Positions 17,651-27,385 are shown, numbered from the stretch's first letter. The stretch: DNA of 64,000 nucleotides from Lentisphaerota bacterium (GCA_018676675.1 JABHEG010000374.1:1-64000), one strand, 5' to 3'. Numbers and translations are program-made. Notes: generated by a model from the sequence alone, not told the origin.

Positions 17651-18493
17651 ATGATTCGACTCGGCGGACAGGCAGTACCATGTGGTTCCGATGACCCGGC
17701 AGCATTCGCCCGTGCACATCGCGAATTCGGCTACAGCGCGGCTTACTGCCCTCCATGCCAACTCCGCGACAAGGACCGGATCAGAGCCATCCGTAGCGCA
17801 TTTGCGGCCGAAGACGTGACGATTGCGGAAGTAGGTGCGTGGGGGAACATGATCCCCACGGACGAAGACGCGCGCGCCAGGAAGCTCGAGAACGTGTGCG
17901 AGCGCCTTACGCTGGCCGACGAAGTCGGCGCACTGTGCTGTGTGAACTACCTGGGCACGCCCGTGCCCGACGGGAAGATCGATCCACACCCCTCACTGCT
18001 GACACGAGAGGGGTTCGACTGGGCAGTGGACGTCGTCCGGCAAATCCTCGATGCGGTCCAACCAACGCGCGCGAAGTTTGCGCTTGAGATGATGCAGTGG
18101 ATGCCGCCCGACAGTCCTGAATGCTACGCCGAGCTCATCAAGGCTGTTGACCGCCCCGGCTTTGCCGTACACCTCGACCCGGTGAACATCATCATCACAC
18201 CGCGAATGTACTTCAACACCGGTGATGTGATTCGACGGTGTTTCGACCTGCTCGGAGAGTACGTGGTCAGCTGTCACGCCAAGGACATCGCCCTGGATTC
18301 CTCCCTGGCCCTGCATCTCAACGAGGTCCCGATGGGAACAGGCAACATGGATTACCACACGTACCTGACCGAACTCGACAAGCTGCCTCAAACACCCCCG
18401 CTCATGCTCGAACACCTCAAGCCGGAGCAGTACCCCGCGGCCCGCGACCACCTGTTGAAGGTGGGAAGAGAGCTGGGGCTCACCTTTGCTTAA
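17651..18493 (+). CDS. Sugar phosphate isomerase/epimerase-like TIM-barrel protein
   Basis: 280 residues from ATG 17651, which has GGAG seven bases upstream. The longest frame is extended by over 70 residues of non-coding-like sequence and should be trimmed. The protein fits the xylose isomerase-like / AP-endonuclease family 2 barrel: YSAAYCPPCQLRD at the front, TIAEVGAWGNMI, FALEMMQWMPPDSPE with a probable metal-binding Glu, VHLDPVNIIITPRMYF, VSCHAKDIALD with a probable His ligand, and PLMLEHLKPEQY with a final Glu. These are the usual Glu-Asp-His-Glu metal positions of sugar epimerases and isomerases. No signal peptide, so cytoplasmic. The substrate is not identifiable. It probably channels sugars imported by the neighbouring MFS protein. 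Confidence 0.85.
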   Translation: MIRLGGQAVPCGSDDPAAFARAHREFGYSAAYCPPCQLRDKDRIRAIRSAFAAEDVTIAEVGAWGNMIPTDEDARARKLENVCERLTLADEVGALCCVNYLGTPVPDGKIDPHPSLLTREGFDWAVDVVRQILDAVQPTRAKFALEMMQWMPPDSPECYAELIKAVDRPGFAVHLDPVNIIITPRMYFNTGDVIRRCFDLLGEYVVSCHAKDIALDSSLALHLNEVPMGTGNMDYHTYLTELDKLPQTPPLMLEHLKPEQYPAARDHLLKVGRELGLTFA

Positions 18494-18503
18494 GGCAGTC
18501 CCT

Positions 18504-18525
18504 GCACGGAAACCCCGAGCCGTGC
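18504..18525. terminator. Possible hairpin between convergent genes
   Basis: GCACGG at 18504-18509 pairs with CCGTGC at 18520-18525 across a ten-base loop, just after the stop at 18493 and before the convergent SGNH gene ending at 18592. There is no T-tract on either strand, so it may not be an intrinsic terminator. Confidence 0.35.
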
Positions 18526-18591
18526 CTTCAGCCTGGAGGGCGGTCGCCCTCGACCGCTGAGATCCACCAATCAGGCCTTTGAGTGCAGGCT

Positions 18592-19692
18592 CTAAGGCAG
18601 CGCCTCCGCAAGGCGTTCCGACATCATCTTGAAGCCGGCGTCGTTCGGGTGCACGGCAACACGATCAAAAAATGCGGGATCATGGTCGATCAAGCCGTCC
18701 CCGTCAATCACATGGGTGTGCGGATCCCGCAAGGCCGCAACCGCCTCCCGAATCACCTTCCGGTACTCCCCCAACTCAATGTTCGCCTTGGGGGGGTGCC
18801 AGGAAGGCGGGACCCAAAGCGGAGTGATCATGTAGAGCGGCGTATCTGGTTTCCCCACCCGGAAGGCCGCAATGAATCCGGTGATGTTTGCCCGGAAGGC
18901 CGCCAGTGGTCGCCCCCCCTGCCAATCGTTCACGCCGATCAGGACAGTCACCAGGTCAGCCTCAATACCGGCCAGGATCTCCCCATCCACAGGCCTCGAA
19001 GACCGCCCACCGAGCCCCATATTGATCAACTGCCAATTCTTGAGTGCGGCCGTTCGGTAGGCATACGTGCCGCCAATCGATGTGGCAGTGAAACCGTGAG
19101 TGACTGAATCGCCGTACATCACGCACCGGACGTCCGGCCGTGGTTGGGGACTGGCGAAAAGGGCGCCGTCGGTCACGGCAATCCGGAGGACATCGACAGA
19201 GTCCCCATAGGGAAGCACGATCTCATAGGTATGCATCTCGCCATCCTGCGGAGTTCGCAGGTCCACGTCCACTGTCTCTGGCGAACGAACCGTCTTGGCC
19301 GTGGATGAGGTGAAGGTCCAACCTGAATTGGTCTGCCCGTCAACCAAATAGATTCCCCTGCCCTTGCGAGCAGACGTTGAGATGTGTTTCTCGCTGTAGT
19401 GGAGGCTCACCGTGACGACGGAGGCATCAGTACGGAAGCGGAGTCGGGCTCCGGGGTTGTCCCAGCCGTAGCCTTTGCGGGGGATACCGATGATGCGATC
19501 GAATCTGACCATTCGCTGAGTTGGGTCATCGGGGCTCGGAACCCACGTCAGCCGCACGTAGTCCGAGTAACTCAGTCGGGGGTCGTCAGCCGGAATCTGG
19601 TCAAGGGCCGAGGCGCACACACTCATAACCAGGACCAGAGAAAGGGCAGCACGCTCTACGGGCAGGAACAGGAGCTCTCTCAGCAGTGTCAT
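18592..19692 (-). CDS. Secreted SGNH/GDSL hydrolase with N-terminal beta domain
   Basis: 366 residues from ATG 19692 (a GTG directly upstream is an alternative), with GAGAGGA about ten bases before. The 440-codon frame runs over the divergent promoter region and should be trimmed. A Sec signal (ALSLVLVMSVCASALDQ) is followed by a beta-sandwich of about 140 residues like that of CE2/CE3-type esterases, then the SGNH domain: block I MYGDSVTHG with Ser196, block II NMGLGG, block III GVND (253-256) and block V with His348 in VAVHPNDAG. The aspartate that normally sits three residues before the His is a valine here, and Asp343 lies five before. Likely a glycan deacetylase. It is divergent to the GHL10 gene. 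Confidence 0.8.
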   Translation of the reverse strand: MTLLRELLFLPVERAALSLVLVMSVCASALDQIPADDPRLSYSDYVRLTWVPSPDDPTQRMVRFDRIIGIPRKGYGWDNPGARLRFRTDASVVTVSLHYSEKHISTSARKGRGIYLVDGQTNSGWTFTSSTAKTVRSPETVDVDLRTPQDGEMHTYEIVLPYGDSVDVLRIAVTDGALFASPQPRPDVRCVMYGDSVTHGFTATSIGGTYAYRTAALKNWQLINMGLGGRSSRPVDGEILAGIEADLVTVLIGVNDWQGGRPLAAFRANITGFIAAFRVGKPDTPLYMITPLWVPPSWHPPKANIELGEYRKVIREAVAALRDPHTHVIDGDGLIDHDPAFFDRVAVHPNDAGFKMMSERLAEALP

Positions 19693-19905
19693 CACGTCAG
19701 CATTCCTCTCAGGGTCGCCGAAGGCATTGGGCCAGGAGCCCCCTACAAGAGCGCAGCAGACGACTTCTTCCAGCGGTTTCGTGGCCACCGACCAATCTCG
19801 TGAGATGATAGTCATCGTCCTTGCCCTTTGGCAGCATCGCTCCTCCCGCACTATCGTTGAGGGCTGTGTAACGGACCGCGGCCATCGGCACACTGAGGAA
19901 CACAC

Positions 19906-22389
19906 ATGAACCATCGATCCCGGCTCTTGTCAACTTGGCTCTGTCTTGGCATCCTGATAGGCGGATGGGTAGCCGCTGCCACCTCCGTTCCTGCCCCGGC
20001 ACCGGGCGTCGAAGTCCTCGGGATTGATCATTTCGCGGACTCCGCAGCGGCAGCCGAAGCGTGGAAAGCCCAAGGGGCATACGACGATCAGGGGGCGCTC
20101 GACGCGAAACGATCTACCTGTCCGGCAACGGTGGTCCCCATGGGAGACCGGAATGTACTTGAACTCACCTGCAATTTCTCCGGAACGACAATCCCGCGTA
20201 CTGTGTGGGACCGACACGTGGAACAGGACTTCTCCCTGGTCACGGCGATCGTCTTCGACGTCTTCGCGGAAGACGTCAAAGGCATCGCTTACATGCACCT
20301 CTACATCGGAGTGGGCGACGGATGGTACGGGGCGGAATGGTACCCGGCGCGGGAGGGTGAATGGTGCCGGGTACGCATCCCAAAGGGAGCCTTCAAAGTG
20401 GACCGATACGGAGGGGGCTGGGGACAGGTCAACACAATCCGTATCAGCCCCTGGGCGGCCGCCAGCCGCGATGATGCGGTACTGCGCATCGCCAACTTTG
20501 CGGTTGAGGAGGGCAAAGGCGACCTACTGATCGTCAAGAACGAGTTCACCACCGTGACAGCCCAGAACAAGAGTAACGCAGGACAGGCAGGGACGTTTAC
20601 ATCAACGCTCGCAGGCCTGCTCGAAGCCGGCGGCCTCACCGTACCGGTCGTCTCCTCCCGCGATTTGGGGGAGGACCTCCTGAGAAACGCAGCCGTCGTG
20701 TTCCTGCCCTTCGGGTCCGGCATGGAACGGGAGACCGAAGACAAGCTCCTGGCCTACCTTGACCGGGGTGGGTTCATCCTGGCCTGCTTCTCTCTGCCCG
20801 AACGCCTCTCAAAGGCACTGGGCGTAAAGAGGAAAGGCTTCCGCCCAAGAGCATACGATGGCGAGTTCTCGTCCATACGGCGTGCGGAAGGAGCTCCGGA
20901 CGGTTTCCCGGAGACCATCCGGCAAAACTCGTTCGCGGTCGCCGATTGCGAGGCATCGCCCACCGGAAGAGTCATGGCCTGGTGGCAGGACACGGAAGGC
21001 AAGCGTACCGCGCCGGCCTTTATCTCATCACCCCGTGGCAGCTGGTTCTCCCACGTACTCATGCGGGGAGATGCCGACGCCAAAACAGACGGCCTGGTGG
21101 CACTTGTCGCTGAACACTACCCCGAGATTCGGGAAGTCCGCTGGCAGTCCCGCCTTGCCCGGGCAGGCATGCAGGTCAATTCACTGGGATGGGACCCGGC
21201 GATTGAGGGAGTCTCGGCCATGCCGGGAGCCGCACGCAGTGAGCGGAACAAGGCCGAGGCGCAGACGATGCGAGCTGCGGCCATTGCGTTGGCCGCCCAG
21301 GGGAACTTTGCCGAGGCGACCCCTTTGCTCGCAGACGCGGAGAGAGCCTTGGTTGAGGCCACCTGCAGGGCATGGAAACCTGTCGCCAAGGAGTTCCGCG
21401 CGACATGGTGCCATCCCCCCCAGGGAATCGACGGTCTCACCTGGGAGGAAACGGCGAAACGCCTTGCGGCGGCCGGGATCGATCATCTGTTTCTCAACGC
21501 ACTTAACGGCGCAGCGGCGGCCTACCCATCAGCCGTCATGCCCTACTGGCGCGAGAACAAGCCGGAACGCGACTACCTGGGTGAGGCGATCAACGGGTGC
21601 GCGAAGGTGGGGATCAGCGTGCATGTGTGGATCTGCAACTACAAGCTCCGCCTGGCGCCGCCTTCGGCCGTCGACAAGCTGCGGACCGCAGGCCGGATCG
21701 CGATCAAACGCGACGGCAGCGAAGGGAACGCGCTCTGCCCCTCGCATCCCTCAAATACGCAACTCCAGGCGGCTGCCATGCTTGAAGCCGCACTGCGTCC
21801 GGGCGTGGCAGGTGTGCACTTCGACTACATCCGTTACGGCAACTCGAACACATGCTTCTGCACCGGCTGTCGCACAGCGTTCGAGAAACTTGTCGGTGAA
21901 CCGCTTCCCGAGTGGCCCGCGGAAGCATCCCCCCGCGGACGTTGGCATTCACGGTGGCTTCAGTTCCGACGCGACAACATCTCACGCCTCGTCAAACGAG
22001 TCCACCAGACAGTCCGAACCCAGGCCCCGGCTTGCCTGATCTCCGCCGCGGTGTTCAAGAACTACCCCGCCTGCCGGGACGACGTTGGCCAGGATTGGCC
22101 CCTGTGGGCTCGGGAAGGGTGGGTCGATGTCGTTTGCCCCATGGACTACACGGCAAGTGACGCCCAGTTCGGCAACCTCATAAGAAACCAACTCGACGTG
22201 CTTGCCGGAAGCGTCCCGTGTTACCCGGGCATCGGCCTGCTCAAAGGCATGGGCCCCACTGGAGCAGCCCGACAGATCGACATATCCCGCAAGCTCGGGA
22301 CCGGTGGCTTTGTGATCTGGTCGGTCTACCCCGAGTACATCGACACCTACCGTTACCTGGGCATGGGCATCCTGCCCGGAAGAAAGTAA
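19906..22389 (+). CDS. Secreted GHL10/DUF187-type glycoside hydrolase-like protein
   Basis: 827 residues with a Sec signal (LLSTWLCLGILIGGWVAAATS). Three parts can be seen. Residues about 35-200 form a CBM11/30-like jelly roll (VEQDFSLVTAIVFDVFAED, WCRVRIPKGAF). Residues about 205-300 resemble a ThuA/GATase-like Rossmann segment (AAVVFLPFGSGMERETEDKLLAYLDRGG in pieces). Residues about 495-820 are a barrel of the GHL10 (DUF187, YngK-like) family: EFRATWCHPP, GLTWEETAKRLAAAGID, VHVWICNYKLRLAPP, VHFDYIRYGNSNTCFC, VVCPMDYTASDAQF and GFVIWSVYPEY. GHL10 proteins are putative glycosidases of unproven specificity. It is the first gene of a long plus-strand run and may be co-transcribed with the 1293-residue fusion 80 bp downstream. 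Confidence 0.8.
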   Translation: MNHRSRLLSTWLCLGILIGGWVAAATSVPAPAPGVEVLGIDHFADSAAAAEAWKAQGAYDDQGALDAKRSTCPATVVPMGDRNVLELTCNFSGTTIPRTVWDRHVEQDFSLVTAIVFDVFAEDVKGIAYMHLYIGVGDGWYGAEWYPAREGEWCRVRIPKGAFKVDRYGGGWGQVNTIRISPWAAASRDDAVLRIANFAVEEGKGDLLIVKNEFTTVTAQNKSNAGQAGTFTSTLAGLLEAGGLTVPVVSSRDLGEDLLRNAAVVFLPFGSGMERETEDKLLAYLDRGGFILACFSLPERLSKALGVKRKGFRPRAYDGEFSSIRRAEGAPDGFPETIRQNSFAVADCEASPTGRVMAWWQDTEGKRTAPAFISSPRGSWFSHVLMRGDADAKTDGLVALVAEHYPEIREVRWQSRLARAGMQVNSLGWDPAIEGVSAMPGAARSERNKAEAQTMRAAAIALAAQGNFAEATPLLADAERALVEATCRAWKPVAKEFRATWCHPPQGIDGLTWEETAKRLAAAGIDHLFLNALNGAAAAYPSAVMPYWRENKPERDYLGEAINGCAKVGISVHVWICNYKLRLAPPSAVDKLRTAGRIAIKRDGSEGNALCPSHPSNTQLQAAAMLEAALRPGVAGVHFDYIRYGNSNTCFCTGCRTAFEKLVGEPLPEWPAEASPRGRWHSRWLQFRRDNISRLVKRVHQTVRTQAPACLISAAVFKNYPACRDDVGQDWPLWAREGWVDVVCPMDYTASDAQFGNLIRNQLDVLAGSVPCYPGIGLLKGMGPTGAARQIDISRKLGTGGFVIWSVYPEYIDTYRYLGMGILPGRK

Positions 22390-22469
22390 CCGCCAGCGTC
22401 GGGCCACGTCGCACGACAGAGGCAGAAAGATCGGTCAAATCAGACAGGTCTCGTGAATAGGAAAACACC

Positions 22470-25400
22470 GTGACCAACAATCTGCGCCGGCATGTCGCTG
22501 TGTGTGTGTGCCTGAGCTCATTCCTCCACGCCGCCCCGATCCACACCGACGGGCGATGGGTCTTCGAGAACGATGTCCTGCGGGTGATGGTCCACGACGA
22601 CCAGATGATCTGGGACGTGTTGGACAAACGCTGCGATCGCCTCTGGCGCCAGTCACGACAGAAACCCCGCGAGCAATGGATCGTCCCTGTCGGAAAAGCA
22701 GCGACCGCGCCACAGCTGGACGGAGATTTGGGCGAATGGATGGGCGCTGGCATCCCGGTCAGCAGCACGTCCGTCCGGGCGCAAGAGACGACGGCAGACT
22801 CGGACTGCAGCGCACGCTTCCACTTCGCCTGGAACGCAGCCGGGATCTGGCTGGCGGCCGACGTCACGGACGAGACGCGTTCCGGCCTCGTCCCCGGGGC
22901 AGCCATGTGGCATGTCGATTCGGTGGAACTCTGGCTCGGCAAGGAACACTGGGGGCTCATCCCGGATGGGGACAATCTCAAGATCGAGTGCTGGTCGAAC
23001 CCCAGAATGGCTGAGGGATGCCGGGGCGCAACGCGCCCGAGCGCGACCGGTTGGGGGCTCGAAGCCTTCGTTCCATGGAACCGGATCACTGCCCTTGAGA
23101 AGACACCCCGTACCGCTGACACGCTCATGCTGGCCTTTGGTGTCAACGATTCAGACGGCGCCCCAAAACGCGAATGCCAACTTTTCTATCCCCCGGCCTA
23201 CATTCACAAGCAGTACCGGACCCATGCCATGGCGGAACTGGCCGCCCCCGGCGACGCTCCGCCACCCCGCCCCGAAACAGCCCGTCCCCTCGGTCCCATC
23301 ATCAGCCAAATCCAGCCGCTTCCCGCACCCACTGAGGGCGTCCAGATCGAACTCAGCTGCCCGGAAAAGGGCGGCGCCATGCTCCCACTGACGGCCCGCG
23401 TGTGGCTGTTGCCGGGCGTGGCGGATGTCGGTTTCGAACTGTCGGGGAACCCAGCGACCGCGTTCACGGAAGTGTCCCTTCCCGCGCCGTTTGTGCTCGA
23501 CGAACCGGCAGGCAAGCTGGTGATTCCCCAGGCTTCGGGACTCTTGTTCGGCGTGGAGGAAACCAGCTGGAACGGGAAGCACCTCGGCGGCGTCATGTCC
23601 ATGCCGTGGTTCGGCCAGACTGATCTGGCAACCGGGCAAGGCTATATCGCCATTTTCCAGACACCCGACGATGCCAAGTACCGGGGCGCCAGAGTCCCCG
23701 GCGAGAAACGGGACGTGCTCTCGGTGCGGGCTGTTTTCCAGCCGCAGAAGGGCAAGTTCGGATATGCCCGACGGATGCTGTTTCACTTCTCGGAGAAAGG
23801 CGCCTACACCCCACTTGCCAAACGCTACCGTGCCCATGTGATCAAGACGGGACTGCTGAAGACGCTCTCGGAGAAGCGGAGGGACCGCCCGAACATCGAC
23901 CGGATGGTGGGGGCCGTGAACATCTACTGCTCGACGTTCAGCAACATCCGGGAACTGCATCGCCGGGGCGTTGAGCGAATAGTCGTGTCCGGATTCTCAA
24001 GCGATCACGTCCGGCAGCTGAACGAGTGGGGCTACCTGCCGGGACGCTATGACATTTACACGGACCTCTACCAGCCCGGCACTCACCCAAGCAAGATGGA
24101 ACGTTGCGAAGGCTTCAGTTGGCCCGAAGACGTCATCAAAAACAGGGAAGGTGAACCCGTGATCGGGTGGTGTCCCATCACGGACCCGAAAACCGGTGAG
24201 AAGGTCCCGAGCTATGTCATCTGCTGGACCTGCGGACTCCGCACACTCAAGGAGAAAATGCCGAAGCGCCTCGCGAGATCACCCTATACGTCGTACTTCC
24301 TCGACTGCGTGACCTCGACCGGACTGCGTGAATGCTACGATCCCAACCATCCACTTACCCGGACCACAGACCGGGAAACGCGGGTTGCGCAGTTCGCATA
24401 CCTTTCGGGCGAGCTCGGCCTGATCGTGGGGTCGGAGACGGGGCGTGACTGGGCCGTCGGCGTGGCAGACTACCTGGAAGGGATCATGAGTACGGCTGCG
24501 TTCTTCGCAAACCCAAAGTCCATCCACGAAATCCCATTCGTGTCCTGCGAATCCACACCGAGATACGAAGAATACGGTACCAACCCAAGACGCCGTGTAC
24601 CGTTGTTCCAGCTCGTCTACAATGACTGCATGGAAACGACCTGGCGCTGGGGCGACAACACCCACCGCATGCCCAAACTATGGGCTCAAAAAGACCTGTT
24701 GCACATGATTCATGCCTCCATGCCAACCTGGATACTGTGGGGCCCGCAACAGGGCCTGTTCTGGGGCAATCTGGATCGTTTTGTGGAATGCTACACCAAC
24801 GTCTGCCGATGGCGCCGAGCCGTGGGCTATTCGGAAATGCTGAGCCACGAGCGCCTGACCCAGGACGGTCTGCTTCAACGGAGTACGTTCGCCAATGGCG
24901 CAGCAGTCACAGTCAACTTCGCCCACGAGCGTTACGCGGCTGGCGGGACGGAATTGCCGCCGCGATCCTACCTCATCACAGGCAACGCACCGGAGCTCGC
25001 CGGTCTGCCGGTCGGCAAGCCGGTTCAGGTCGATGATTCCTGGGAGCCAATGGAATTCGTGACCACGGGCAATACGGGCTTCGAGCGGGAGCCCACGCTT
25101 TGGCGGGGGGCCGGAGGCACGAGACTCACCGTTCAGAAGGAAATCGTGCACACCGGCAAACGCGCGGCGCGAATCTCCGGCACAGCAAGCGCAGGCTGGT
25201 CATATGCCGCAGCCCCGAAGGTACCGATCAAAGCGGGGAAGCGATACCGTCTCCAAGGCTGGCTGCGCGTCGAAGCACTGGACGCCACCGATCCGGCCCC
25301 GGCGTTCAAGTGTGCCCTCTACAGCAATGGGAAGTACCGAACCAACATCTACAGTTCTCTGTACGATCTATCGAAGATAGGAACGTGGCAGAAACTGGAA

Positions 25401-26351
25401 AGAGCCTTCACCGCGCCTGCGAGCACTGACCAAGCGGGCATGGCCCTGGAGAAACGGACGAAGGAATCAAGAACCGCGACCCTCTTCATCGACGACATGG
25501 AGCTCGTGTCCGCGGAGCCCGAAGCAGAGGAGGAAGACCCGGTGAGGGATGCCGACAGCTGGAAAGACCGTATCGCCGTGGATCACGTGGCTCCCATGCC
25601 CGGCGATGCCTACCCCGACGGAACCGTACGCATCCGGTACACAAGCGTAAAGGACGGGAACAAAGACTGGGCCCTCTATCTCCCCGGAGATAGCTCGAAA
25701 AACACGATCGTCTACATGCACGGATCTTTCTCGGAAGCTGACCAAATCTTCACGCGGAAGGACATCCGTGACTTCTGGCTGACGCGGGTACGAAAGGGGA
25801 AACACCCGCTGCTCTCGGTCAACCTGCGGGGCACATCCTACATGAGCCCGGGCGCAACGGAGGACACGGCGGGGCTGCTGGCCTACGCCCGAGCCAAGCT
25901 CGGTTGCCGCAAGATCGTGCTCCTAGGCGGCTCCGGCGGGGCGTCCAGCGCGATGGCCTATGCCTGTGTTCACCCGGAAACCGTCGACGGGGTCATCGCC
26001 ATGGGCATGTGTGACTTGCTGGCGCGACTCGACTTCGCCAGGAAAAGCCCGATTCCGGTCCTCCAGAAGCTGGCAAAGACGGTCTTCGCCGCGTACGGTG
26101 GCCCTCCCGAGAAGAACTCGGCTCCGTACCAGGCGCGCTCCGTGCTCGCCCGCCCTGACCGCCTGACCATGCCTGTGGTGCTGACCATGGGTGAATCAGA
26201 TGCGCTTATCCCGGTCCAGGAGACCCGCAAGATTGCAGTCGCCATGAGGGACAAGCCCGGTTTCGTGTACCACGAAGTCCCCAAGGGCAACCATGATTCA
26301 GCTCTCTGGGTAGGTGTGGACCTGCAGACGTTGACGATCGACCCCCGGTAA
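22470..26351 (+). CDS. Secreted CBM9 - glycosidase - CBM - alpha/beta esterase fusion
   Basis: 1293 residues from a GTG start with AGGA seven bases upstream and a short signal (AVCVCLSSFLHAAP). Modules in order: N-terminal segment with a CBM9-like sugar-binding domain at about 70-260 (APQLDGDLGEWMGAG, FHFAWNAAGIWLAADVTDE); a large glycosidase-like domain at about 280-830, related to DUF5696/GH101-type proteins, with Asp612 (YFLDCVTSTG) and Glu656 (VGSETG) as candidate catalytic acids; a CBM4/9-type jelly roll at about 860-1020; and a C-terminal alpha/beta hydrolase at about 1030-1293 with a complete triad, Ser1155 (GGSGG), Asp1244 and His1275, and the oxyanion motif MHG at 1083-1085. A glycosidase and an esterase on one chain would debranch and cleave the same acylated glycan. 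Catalytic assignments in the middle domain are tentative. Confidence 0.78.
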   Translation: MTNNLRRHVAVCVCLSSFLHAAPIHTDGRWVFENDVLRVMVHDDQMIWDVLDKRCDRLWRQSRQKPREQWIVPVGKAATAPQLDGDLGEWMGAGIPVSSTSVRAQETTADSDCSARFHFAWNAAGIWLAADVTDETRSGLVPGAAMWHVDSVELWLGKEHWGLIPDGDNLKIECWSNPRMAEGCRGATRPSATGWGLEAFVPWNRITALEKTPRTADTLMLAFGVNDSDGAPKRECQLFYPPAYIHKQYRTHAMAELAAPGDAPPPRPETARPLGPIISQIQPLPAPTEGVQIELSCPEKGGAMLPLTARVWLLPGVADVGFELSGNPATAFTEVSLPAPFVLDEPAGKLVIPQASGLLFGVEETSWNGKHLGGVMSMPWFGQTDLATGQGYIAIFQTPDDAKYRGARVPGEKRDVLSVRAVFQPQKGKFGYARRMLFHFSEKGAYTPLAKRYRAHVIKTGLLKTLSEKRRDRPNIDRMVGAVNIYCSTFSNIRELHRRGVERIVVSGFSSDHVRQLNEWGYLPGRYDIYTDLYQPGTHPSKMERCEGFSWPEDVIKNREGEPVIGWCPITDPKTGEKVPSYVICWTCGLRTLKEKMPKRLARSPYTSYFLDCVTSTGLRECYDPNHPLTRTTDRETRVAQFAYLSGELGLIVGSETGRDWAVGVADYLEGIMSTAAFFANPKSIHEIPFVSCESTPRYEEYGTNPRRRVPLFQLVYNDCMETTWRWGDNTHRMPKLWAQKDLLHMIHASMPTWILWGPQQGLFWGNLDRFVECYTNVCRWRRAVGYSEMLSHERLTQDGLLQRSTFANGAAVTVNFAHERYAAGGTELPPRSYLITGNAPELAGLPVGKPVQVDDSWEPMEFVTTGNTGFEREPTLWRGAGGTRLTVQKEIVHTGKRAARISGTASAGWSYAAAPKVPIKAGKRYRLQGWLRVEALDATDPAPAFKCALYSNGKYRTNIYSSLYDLSKIGTWQKLERAFTAPASTDQAGMALEKRTKESRTATLFIDDMELVSAEPEAEEEDPVRDADSWKDRIAVDHVAPMPGDAYPDGTVRIRYTSVKDGNKDWALYLPGDSSKNTIVYMHGSFSEADQIFTRKDIRDFWLTRVRKGKHPLLSVNLRGTSYMSPGATEDTAGLLAYARAKLGCRKIVLLGGSGGASSAMAYACVHPETVDGVIAMGMCDLLARLDFARKSPIPVLQKLAKTVFAAYGGPPEKNSAPYQARSVLARPDRLTMPVVLTMGESDALIPVQETRKIAVAMRDKPGFVYHEVPKGNHDSALWVGVDLQTLTIDPR

Positions 26352-26398
26352 GATGGGGAGCAACATCCTGTTGCATTCACGACCGAGGAAGGTGAGAA

Positions 26399-27136
26399 AT
26401 GAGATTCAAAGACAGAGTGGCTATCGTTACCGGAGCGGCCTCGGGCATGGGCCTGCTCGCTTCGCAGCAGTACGCCGCCGAGGGCGCAAAGGTTGTGCTC
26501 ACGGACGTTAACGAGGAAGCCGTCGTAGCCGCAGCCAAAGGCATTCGCGACACAGGCGCAGACGCCATCGGTATCCGGGTGGATGTGCGCTGCTATGAAC
26601 AGATAGAAAACGCCGTTGCGACTGCCGTGGAAACCTACGGCAGTGTGGACATTCTGCTGAACTCCGCCGGTGGGTGCTCCACGCGTGTGCACGGACGCTC
26701 CGAACCGTTTCATCAGTTGCCGATCGAGGTCATTGAATGGGGCGTCGATGTGAACTTCAAAGGACCCGTTCTCTTTTGTCGTGCGGTCCTCGGGCAGATG
26801 ATCGAGCAAAAGTCCGGCGTGATCATCAACATGGGATCAGTCGAGGGCATCACCGGCTCCGGCTCGCTGGACTACGGGGCCTCGAAAACCGGGATGCTCG
26901 GGCTGACCAAATCTGTCGCGATCTATGGGGCACCCCACGGCATCCGCTCCTGCTGCGTATCCCCTGGTCCGGTCATGACCCGTCCGGCAATGGCCAACAT
27001 GTGGACCCGGCTCGGACGCGCGGCGGAGCCGGAAGAAGTCACGAAACTGATTCTGTATCTGAGCTCAGACGATGCGGCCTTCATCACCGGCTCAAACCAC
27101 ACCATCGACGGTGGCCGCAGCGTGGGAGCACGGTGA
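26399..27136 (+). CDS. SDR-family NAD(P)-dependent oxidoreductase
   Basis: 245 residues with GGAAGGTGAG upstream of the ATG. Cofactor loop TGAASGMG (11-18), NSAG (88-91, Ser in place of the second Asn), catalytic Ser147, Tyr159 and Lys163. The C-terminus TGSNHTIDGG is typical of the classical SDRs. Asp36 in VVLTDV at the end of strand 2 favours NAD(H) over NADP(H), a family rule rather than a measurement. Cytoplasmic. It lies 48 bp after the secreted fusion protein gene and is followed by a 46-bp repeat array and a second SDR, so it may oxidise one of the sugars released by the exported enzymes. Confidence 0.88.
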   Translation: MRFKDRVAIVTGAASGMGLLASQQYAAEGAKVVLTDVNEEAVVAAAKGIRDTGADAIGIRVDVRCYEQIENAVATAVETYGSVDILLNSAGGCSTRVHGRSEPFHQLPIEVIEWGVDVNFKGPVLFCRAVLGQMIEQKSGVIINMGSVEGITGSGSLDYGASKTGMLGLTKSVAIYGAPHGIRSCCVSPGPVMTRPAMANMWTRLGRAAEPEEVTKLILYLSSDDAAFITGSNHTIDGGRSVGAR

Positions 27137-27137
27137 C

Positions 27138-27320
27138 GTTCCTGCAGGCGTTCGTAGTAAGGCTCGCAGCACAGCGGAGTGCCGTTCTTGCAGGCGTTCG
27201 TAGTAAGGCTCGCAGCGCAGCGGAGTGCCGTTCTTGCAGGCGTTCGTAGTAAGGCTCGTAGCGCAGCGGATTGCCGTTCTTGAAGGCAACGCGACTCCGC
27301 AAGGCCTACGTCACTCGCTA
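27138..27320. repeat. 46-bp tandem repeat, three full copies plus partial, with inverted relative
   Basis: Units start at 27138, 27184, 27230 and 27276, exactly 46 bp apart. Each carries TTCGTAGTAAGGCTCG, then an imperfect palindrome around CAGCGCAGCGGAG, and ends GTGCCGTTCTTG. From about 27285 to 27325 a diverged copy runs in reverse orientation (GCGACTCCGC, AAGGCCTACGTCACTCGCTAC). The same pair of sequences recurs at about 63420-63540. Short minus-strand frames through the array are translation of the repeat. It separates two SDR genes. Confidence 0.85.
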
Positions 27321-27385
27321 CAAACGGAAGACCAGGCGTTCCCAGTACGGCCGTTCTTCTCAGCTCAAAAGGAGCGCACACTGTC

